DNA from: Akkermansiaceae bacterium
GTDB lineage: Bacteria; Verrucomicrobiota; Verrucomicrobiia; Verrucomicrobiales; Akkermansiaceae
NCBI GenBank assembly: GCA_021202525.1
Contig: JAJQCV010000028.1
Coordinates: 18,305 to 82,304, forward strand
Direction: 5' to 3'
Length of the DNA: 64,000 bases
The notes under the pieces were generated by a model. The model was not told the DNA's origin. It did not search any database and worked only from the letters and a program-made list of their open reading frames with translations. The position numbers were made by a program, and so were the translations under genes. Positions 59,478 through 64,000 of the stretch are shown here, piece by piece; within the stretch, counting starts at the first letter, position 1, and the number at the start of each line of letters is the position of its first letter.

Positions 59478-60532
59478 GTGCGTCTCCCTATGTACACGAC
59501 CTGAACCCTGTCATCTGGCAGTTTACGGACTCCATCGCCCTGCGCTGGTATGGCGTTGCCTACCTGCTGGGATTTATTGCCGGGTATTTCCTGCTTTCCT
59601 GGCTCTCCCGCAGGAAGTTGTACCCTGTTCCGCAGAACAGGCTGGCCGACTTCGTGACTTATGTGGCGATCTTCGGCGTGCTCTTCGGGGGCCGGCTGGG
59701 TTATGTATTCTTTTACCATATACCCAATCACGGCTGGGCCCATTTCCTGGCGGATCCCTTCGTGATCCTGCGCGTGTGGGAGGGCGGCATGGCCAGCCAC
59801 GGCGGCATGATCGGCGTGGGGCTTTACACATTTTATTATGCCTGGAAGCACCGCGTCAAATGGGTGGCGCTGCTGGACGGCCTGGCCATTGTCGCTCCCG
59901 TCGGCCTGTTCTTCGGGCGCATGGCTAACTTCATTAACGGAGAACTGTACGGGCGCATTGTCCCTCCCGGCTCCTCCCAGGGCATGATCTTTCCGGCGGA
60001 ACTCGCACAGGACCCGGACTTGTTCGTGCGGGTGGCCTCCCGCATTTATGAGGAGCCCGGGCTGCTGGACAGGATGTACCTTTCCGGCATCCCCGTGCCG
60101 GAGCAAATGAATGCCGCCTGGGTGGCGGACAGGGTGAGGGATACCCCTGCCGTCAAGGAAATCGTGGCCCAGGTGATGGAGGGCCATGCGCGCTACCCCT
60201 CCCAGTTATACGAGGCCTTTGCGGAAGGCGTGGTGCTCTTTGCCATCCTGTGGTTCATCCGGGTGAAATTCCCGCGGGCCTGGAATGGCGTGTTCTGCGG
60301 CGTATTCGCCATTGTCTATGCCATCGGCAGAATTGTCTGCGAGGAATTCCGGGAGCCTGACTCCCCGTTCTCCATGGGGATGACGCGCGGCCAGTTCCTT
60401 TCCGTATTCCTTATCGTCATAGGCATTGCCTTCCTGGCGTATGCCTTCAAGACCCGGAAGACGGTGCAGGACTGCGTTTTCTATGATCCTGCGGAAAAAT
60501 CTGCCGCGGACGAGGAGAAGAAATCCGCTTAA
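59474..60532 (+). CDS. lgt: Prolipoprotein diacylglyceryl transferase
   Basis: Lgt transfers diacylglycerol to the lipobox cysteine of prolipoproteins. It has seven membrane helices with the signature GLFFGRMANFINGELYGR, an earlier SIALRWYGVAYLLGF and WEGGMASHGGMIGVG (conserved His). YPSQLYEAFAEGVVLF and GRIVCEEFREPD complete the set. At 352 residues it is longer than E. coli Lgt, with a longer periplasmic loop (about residues 170-230, LAQDPDLFVRVASRIYEEPGLLDRMYL). The window contains several lipoproteins that would be its substrates. The start overlaps the M42 stop by 4 bp. Confidence 0.97.
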   Translation: MSASPYVHDLNPVIWQFTDSIALRWYGVAYLLGFIAGYFLLSWLSRRKLYPVPQNRLADFVTYVAIFGVLFGGRLGYVFFYHIPNHGWAHFLADPFVILRVWEGGMASHGGMIGVGLYTFYYAWKHRVKWVALLDGLAIVAPVGLFFGRMANFINGELYGRIVPPGSSQGMIFPAELAQDPDLFVRVASRIYEEPGLLDRMYLSGIPVPEQMNAAWVADRVRDTPAVKEIVAQVMEGHARYPSQLYEAFAEGVVLFAILWFIRVKFPRAWNGVFCGVFAIVYAIGRIVCEEFREPDSPFSMGMTRGQFLSVFLIVIGIAFLAYAFKTRKTVQDCVFYDPAEKSAADEEKKSA

Positions 60533-61236
60533 AACGGGTCCAGGTCAATCTCACCCGTCTTGGGAATGTAGCTTGAAGGGCCGCCCTTGAAAATGGAGGA
60601 AACTCCGTTGGCGAAAAGCCGGAGGTTCCGCTTGTCAAAGGCAAAGCGCTCAAACTCCTTGACGGAAAACAGGGTGATGGGGTCCGTATTATAGGCCTTG
60701 AACTCCATGATGCTGGCATCCGTGCGCGTGTCCACAAGACGCCCTTCAATACCCACGTCCCCGCTCATGCAGCTGCCCAGGAGCAGGGACGTTCCTGGCA
60801 GGGGGGAGGCCAGGGAAACCAGGTCCGACATGATGTTGCCGCCCACGTCCGTGGCTTTCAGCTTCACCATGGCCACGTCCAGAATGATGCAGCCCTCCGT
60901 GGGTTGGGAAACCAGTTTCCAGTTGATCTTGCCGCCGGTCTGTCTGCTCTTTTCTTCCAGGACTCTGGCAATATCCTTCTGGAGTTCCGTTCTGAACTGT
61001 TTCGCCAGTGCCGGGGCTTCCTTCGGGAACTTGGTCTTGATGTAATTGATATTGACGGGCGCTACGTACACGTGCAACTTGGGGGTACTCCAAACGGACT
61101 GTTCCCTGGGATTGTACCATACCCCTTCAAAGCAGCTTTGCCTGGAATCCGGATGCAGGGGATGGGTGATCAGGGGTGAGGAAGGCAATTTTTGGGAATT
61201 GGAGCAGGAAAGCGCCAGTCCGGCGCCCAGCAGCAA
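60529..61236 (-). CDS. Putative lipoprotein whose signal peptide is broken by a T-tract
   Basis: The 235-residue ORF starts at a TTG and reads LLGAGLALSCSNSQKLPSSPL, a lipoprotein-like h-region and Cys but lacking a basic n-region. Upstream in another frame is ATG (61292) coding MSGTVSRFF; adding one T to the T7 run at 61235-61241 would join both into MSGTVSRFFLLLGAGLALSC, a complete signal peptide. The mature protein is a mixed alpha/beta domain (KLHVYVAPVNINYIKTKFPKEAPALAKQFRTELQ; VSQPTEGCIILDVAMVKLKATDV; GDVGIEGRLVDTRTDASIMEFKAYN). It resembles DUF3313-type lipoproteins in pattern. It is convergent with lgt (4-bp overlap). Whether it is functional depends on the T-tract length. Confidence 0.65.
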   Translation of the reverse strand: MLLGAGLALSCSNSQKLPSSPLITHPLHPDSRQSCFEGVWYNPREQSVWSTPKLHVYVAPVNINYIKTKFPKEAPALAKQFRTELQKDIARVLEEKSRQTGGKINWKLVSQPTEGCIILDVAMVKLKATDVGGNIMSDLVSLASPLPGTSLLLGSCMSGDVGIEGRLVDTRTDASIMEFKAYNTDPITLFSVKEFERFAFDKRNLRLFANGVSSIFKGGPSSYIPKTGEIDLDPF

Positions 61237-61417
61237 AAAAATCGTGAAACCGTTCCGGACATGCAGGGTGTGACGGAATTCGAAAGGCCCCTGTTAGGGG
61301 TTATGACCCGATTCCTTCCGTGCGCGCTTCTTTTCTTGCGGAAGGCCGCTGAATCCATGCAATGCACCTGTCCCGATGCATGATTGACAAGCCGGAAAAC
61401 CGGAGCATGCTGTTGGT

Positions 61418-62701
61418 ATGAGATACGAGCCGCTTCCCTCCTCCTTCTATTCCGGCAACCGTGAGGAACTGGCCTCCCGGCTGCCTGCCGGCAGCATGCT
61501 GATCCTGCACGCCAACGACGTATTCCCTACCAATGCCGACGGCACCTTTGCCCTGCATCAGAATGCCAACCTTTTTTACCTCACCGGCATCGACCAGGAG
61601 GAATCCGTGCTGATCATGACCGTCCGGGAAGACGGGTGGGATGAAATCCTGCTGCTGAGGGAGACGAACGAACAGATCGCCATCTGGGAAGGGGAACGGC
61701 TCTCCCAGGAACAGGCCCGGGAACTGAGCGGCATTCAGGACGTGCGCTGGACGAAGGAATACGACTCCCTGCTGGACCGCCTGGTGCCGTCCGCCACAAT
61801 GATTTTTGTGGAGGCCAACCAGCATCCCCGCTGCACCTGCCCGGTGGAAACGCGCAATGCCCGCATGACCAAGGAGCTGAAGGAAAAATTCCCGGACGTG
61901 GTTCTGAAAAACGTCTATGAAATCCTCTCCCTGATGCGCCAGATCAAAAAGCCGGAGGAAATTGAAGCGCTCAAAAAAGCCTGTGAAATCACCAATGAAG
62001 GGTTCCGTGCGCTGCTCGGCTTCATCAGGCCGGGACTGGGGGAATGGCAGATAGAAGGCTTCCTCTCCAACGAATTCATCGGCAGGGGCGCCCGCAAATT
62101 CTCCTTCCTGCCCATCATCGCCTCCGGAAAGGACACCTGCGTACTGCACTACATCCAGAACAGCAAGCGGTGTGAAGACGGCGCCCTGGTGCTCATGGAC
62201 ATAGGCACGGAATACGGCAACTACAACTCCGACATGACCCGTACCGTTCCCGTGAACGGGAAGTTCACGCCCCGCCAGCGCGCCGTGTATGAAAGCGTGC
62301 TGAACATGATGACCTATGCCAAAAGCATCCTGAGGCCCGGAATCCTCAAATCCGAATACGAACGCCTGGTGCGTGTCTTCGCCGCGGGGGAACTCGTCAA
62401 GCTCGGCCTCATTACTCCGGCCCAGGTGGCGGAAAACCCGGCTGATCCCCCCATCGTCCGCAAATATTACATGCACGGATGTTCCCACTTCCTGGGGCTG
62501 GACGTGCACGACGTCGGGGAAAGCAACCCCGTCGTGCTGCCGGGCATGGTCTTCACCGTGGAGCCGGGCATCTACATCGCGGAGGAATCCATCGGCATCC
62601 GCCTGGAAAACGACATCCTGATCGGCGAGACGGAAAACACGGACCTGCTGGGGGACGTGCCCCTGCTGCCGGATGACATAGAACGACTCATGGCCCGTTA
62701 A
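61418..62701 (+). CDS. pepP: Xaa-Pro aminopeptidase (M24B)
   Basis: PepP removes the N-terminal residue before proline. The 427-residue protein has the N-terminal AMP_N domain (ALHQNANLFYLTGIDQEESVLIM) and a pita-bread catalytic domain. Metal ligands are Asp residues in LMDIGTEYGNYNSDMTRTVPV, His in MHGCSHFLGLDVHDVGE, and Glu residues in VFTVEPGIYI and GIRLENDILI. The length is normal and there is no signal peptide, so it is cytoplasmic. It faces away from the lipoprotein gene and is followed by hisG after 65 bp. Confidence 0.95.
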   Translation: MRYEPLPSSFYSGNREELASRLPAGSMLILHANDVFPTNADGTFALHQNANLFYLTGIDQEESVLIMTVREDGWDEILLLRETNEQIAIWEGERLSQEQARELSGIQDVRWTKEYDSLLDRLVPSATMIFVEANQHPRCTCPVETRNARMTKELKEKFPDVVLKNVYEILSLMRQIKKPEEIEALKKACEITNEGFRALLGFIRPGLGEWQIEGFLSNEFIGRGARKFSFLPIIASGKDTCVLHYIQNSKRCEDGALVLMDIGTEYGNYNSDMTRTVPVNGKFTPRQRAVYESVLNMMTYAKSILRPGILKSEYERLVRVFAAGELVKLGLITPAQVAENPADPPIVRKYYMHGCSHFLGLDVHDVGESNPVVLPGMVFTVEPGIYIAEESIGIRLENDILIGETENTDLLGDVPLLPDDIERLMAR

Positions 62702-62766
62702 ATTAACCGGGATGAGGTTCTGAACTTGACAATGAGGCCCGCGTGGGTTTTCATTTTCGTCCCATC

Positions 62767-63642
62767 ATGTCGAAGAAACTCAAAATAGCACTTCCCAAAG
62801 GCAGTTTGCAGGACTCCACCGTGGAATTGTTCCGCAAGGCCGGCTACAACATCTATGTATCCAGCCGCGGCTACCGTCCGACTTCCGATGACGACGATCT
62901 GGAACTCTTCCTGATCCGCGCCCAGGAAATCGGCCGTTACGTGAACGACGGTTTCATCGACTGCGGCATCACCGGACGCGACTGGATCTATGAAAACCGC
63001 GCGGACGTGGAAGTGCTGACGGACCTTCAATACTCCAAGGCCACCTCCAGGCCCACCCGCTGGGTGCTGGTGGTTCCGGAAGACTCTCCCATTACCTGTG
63101 CGGAAGACCTGCAGGGCAAGCGCATCGCCACGGAAGGCGTGGGCATTACGGAACGCTGGCTTCAGGAAAAAGGCATCAAGGCCCATGTGGAATTCTCCTG
63201 GGGCGCCACGGAAGTAAAGGTACCGGAACTGGTGGACGCCATCGTGGACATCACGGAAACGGGCAGCTCCATCAAGGCCAACAAGCTCCGCATCGTGGAC
63301 ACCCTGATGACCTCCTATCCCCAGTTCATCGCCAACAAGGAAACGATGGAGGACGAATGGAAGAGGCAGAAGCTGGAAGCCATGGTGCTCATGCTCAAGG
63401 GGGCTCTGGAAGCACGCCGGAAGGTGGGCTTGAAAATGAACCTTCCCGCCTCCGCCCTGGACGGCCTGGTGGAGGCCCTGCCGTCCCTGCGCCGCCTCAC
63501 CATCTCCCATCTGGCGGAAGAAGGATGGCTGGCCGTGGAAACGGTCATTGACGAATCCGCCGTACGGGATATCATTCCCCGGCTCAAGTCCCTGGGAGCG
63601 GAAGGCATCATTGAATACCCGCTCAACAAACTGGTCTATTAA
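62767..63642 (+). CDS. hisG: ATP phosphoribosyltransferase, long form
   Basis: HisG catalyses the first step of histidine synthesis from ATP and PRPP. I use the ATG at 62767 ([28 protein letters not shown]) rather than 62743. Conserved elements are [29 protein letters not shown] and VDIVEtype [19 protein letters not shown] with the PRPP loop. The C-terminal regulatory domain ([26 protein letters not shown]) marks it as the long, histidine-inhibited form, so hisZ is not needed. At 291 residues it fits. No other his genes lie in the window. Confidence 0.96.
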   Translation: MSKKLKIALPKGSLQDSTVELFRKAGYNIYVSSRGYRPTSDDDDLELFLIRAQEIGRYVNDGFIDCGITGRDWIYENRADVEVLTDLQYSKATSRPTRWVLVVPEDSPITCAEDLQGKRIATEGVGITERWLQEKGIKAHVEFSWGATEVKVPELVDAIVDITETGSSIKANKLRIVDTLMTSYPQFIANKETMEDEWKRQKLEAMVLMLKGALEARRKVGLKMNLPASALDGLVEALPSLRRLTISHLAEEGWLAVETVIDESAVRDIIPRLKSLGAEGIIEYPLNKLVY

Positions 63643-63682
63643 CCCTTTCTCACCACAGTAAAACAACAAACGAACCACAATC

Positions 63683-63787
63683 ATGGGATCGCTCAAAAAA
63701 CGCCGTAAAGCAAAAATCAACAAGCATAAGCGCAGCAAGCGCATGCGTCAGAACCGTCACAAGAAGCGTTTGCGTTACAAGTCCTAG
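63683..63787 (+). CDS. 34-residue basic ribosomal-type protein (AURKAIP1/COX24 domain; bS22-like)
   Basis: This gene is too short for the ORF track. It reads MGSLKKRRKAKINKHKRSKR then MRQNRHKKRLRYKS and stop. The composition and the pattern KKRRKAKINKHKxxKRxRxNRHKKR match the tiny AURKAIP1/COX24 (DUF1713) proteins found in many Bacteroidota and Verrucomicrobiota, related to mitochondrial mS38 and bacterial bS22, which bind the decoding-site helices of the small ribosomal subunit. An ATG with A-rich upstream sequence (AACAAACGAACCACAATC) starts it 40 bp after hisG. A strong terminator follows. Confidence 0.88.
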   Translation: MGSLKKRRKAKINKHKRSKRMRQNRHKKRLRYKS

Positions 63788-63840
63788 GGTTTGTGCGCTT
63801 CGCTGCTCAAACTGGCAGTCAATCCGATTTCCGGAAAATC

Positions 63841-63877
63841 CCGGCGTCCTCCGTATCACGGAAGGGCGCCGTTTTTC
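63841..63877 (+). terminator. Intrinsic terminator after the bS22-like gene
   Basis: CGGCG(TC)CTCCGT and ACGGA(AG)GGCGCCG form a stem with a small internal mismatch, followed by GTTTTTCTTTT. It lies 54 bp past the stop. Confidence 0.85.
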
Positions 63878-64000
63878 TTTTGAACGGCTTCACGGCAACA
63901 ATTTGATTTTATTTTGCCAATTTAAAGTATATGTATTGACATTTAGGATTTATTTGTAACAATTAGAATGTGTATCTAATAAGTAAAAAAAGACCAGCAT
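63878..64000. other. A/T-rich window end, no gene seen
   Basis: The last 120 bp are strongly A/T-rich, with stretches such as TTGACATTTAGG that could be a promoter for a gene beyond the window. Nothing codes here. Confidence 0.35.

Noticed and set aside
1-64000. CRISPR arrays, insertion sequences, phage genes
   Set aside because: No evenly spaced direct repeats with unique spacers, no transposase or integrase motifs, and no terminal inverted repeats of IS type were seen.

Overview
The window reads as a chromosomal segment of an Akkermansia species (Verrucomicrobiota). The key evidence is the block at 50.7-58.2 kb, which matches from memory the Amuc_1098-Amuc_1102 pilus-like cluster, including a close but non-identical homologue of the outer-membrane protein Amuc_1100 (318 aa, starting MSNWITDNKPAA). 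Substitutions along Amuc_1100 suggest a strain or sister species other than the type strain; that is an inference to be tested by alignment. Other support: a sulfatase, many secreted and lipoprotein genes, and weak Shine-Dalgarno sequences. No rRNA, CRISPR array, insertion sequence, phage or plasmid module was seen.

Layout. 0.2-5.7 kb: bamA, a membrane-anchored coiled-coil protein, metF, a TPR membrane protein and a small lipoprotein. 5.9-13.2 kb (minus strand): a heavy-metal-type RND efflux set (small Cys/His exported protein, TolC-like lipoprotein, His-rich membrane-fusion protein, RND pump) followed by a TetR regulator. 13.5-14.5 kb: a small exported protein and a frameshifted pseudogene. 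14.8-19.7 kb: ankyrin protein, MFS/POT transporter, a YugP-like protein whose zinc-protease motif is destroyed, an exported protein and a Sel1-type protein. 19.7-23.3 kb: the S-adenosylmethionine cycle (metK, ahcY) with a divergent ArsR-methyltransferase fusion of the SahR type. 23.6-32.3 kb: sulfatase, recQ, two glycosyltransferases, a barrel-domain exported protein and nadB. 32.4-33.8 kb: an rRNA/tRNA methyltransferase and a metallophosphoesterase.

34.1-48.3 kb is the most interesting part. A DtxR/MntR-family regulator, an OprB-type porin, the feoA-feoA-feoB-FeoB-associated operon and a heavy-metal P-type ATPase all carry versions of one palindrome (AAGTTAG-N6-CTAACTT). At two promoters (porin and feo) the box lies between near-identical -35 and -10 hexamers, TTGACT and TAACTT, and each has a second box upstream. 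This looks like an iron regulon run by a DtxR-like repressor with a mixed MntR/DtxR metal site. FeoB itself is enlarged by a DUF805-like membrane module in permuted order. A tri-haem cytochrome c peroxidase, lipA, tadA and a ROK kinase lie inside or next to this region.

48.6-64 kb: rho and coaE (overlapping), the pilus-like cluster (TPR-secretin, a protein with a thrombospondin-type-3-like calcium motif, Amuc_1100, a PilM-PilN fusion, Amuc_1102-like), M42 peptidase, lgt, a lipoprotein with a T-tract that breaks its signal peptide frame, pepP, hisG and a 34-residue ribosomal-type basic protein absent from the ORF track.

Many long opposite-strand ORFs in the track are shadows of these genes and were left out.
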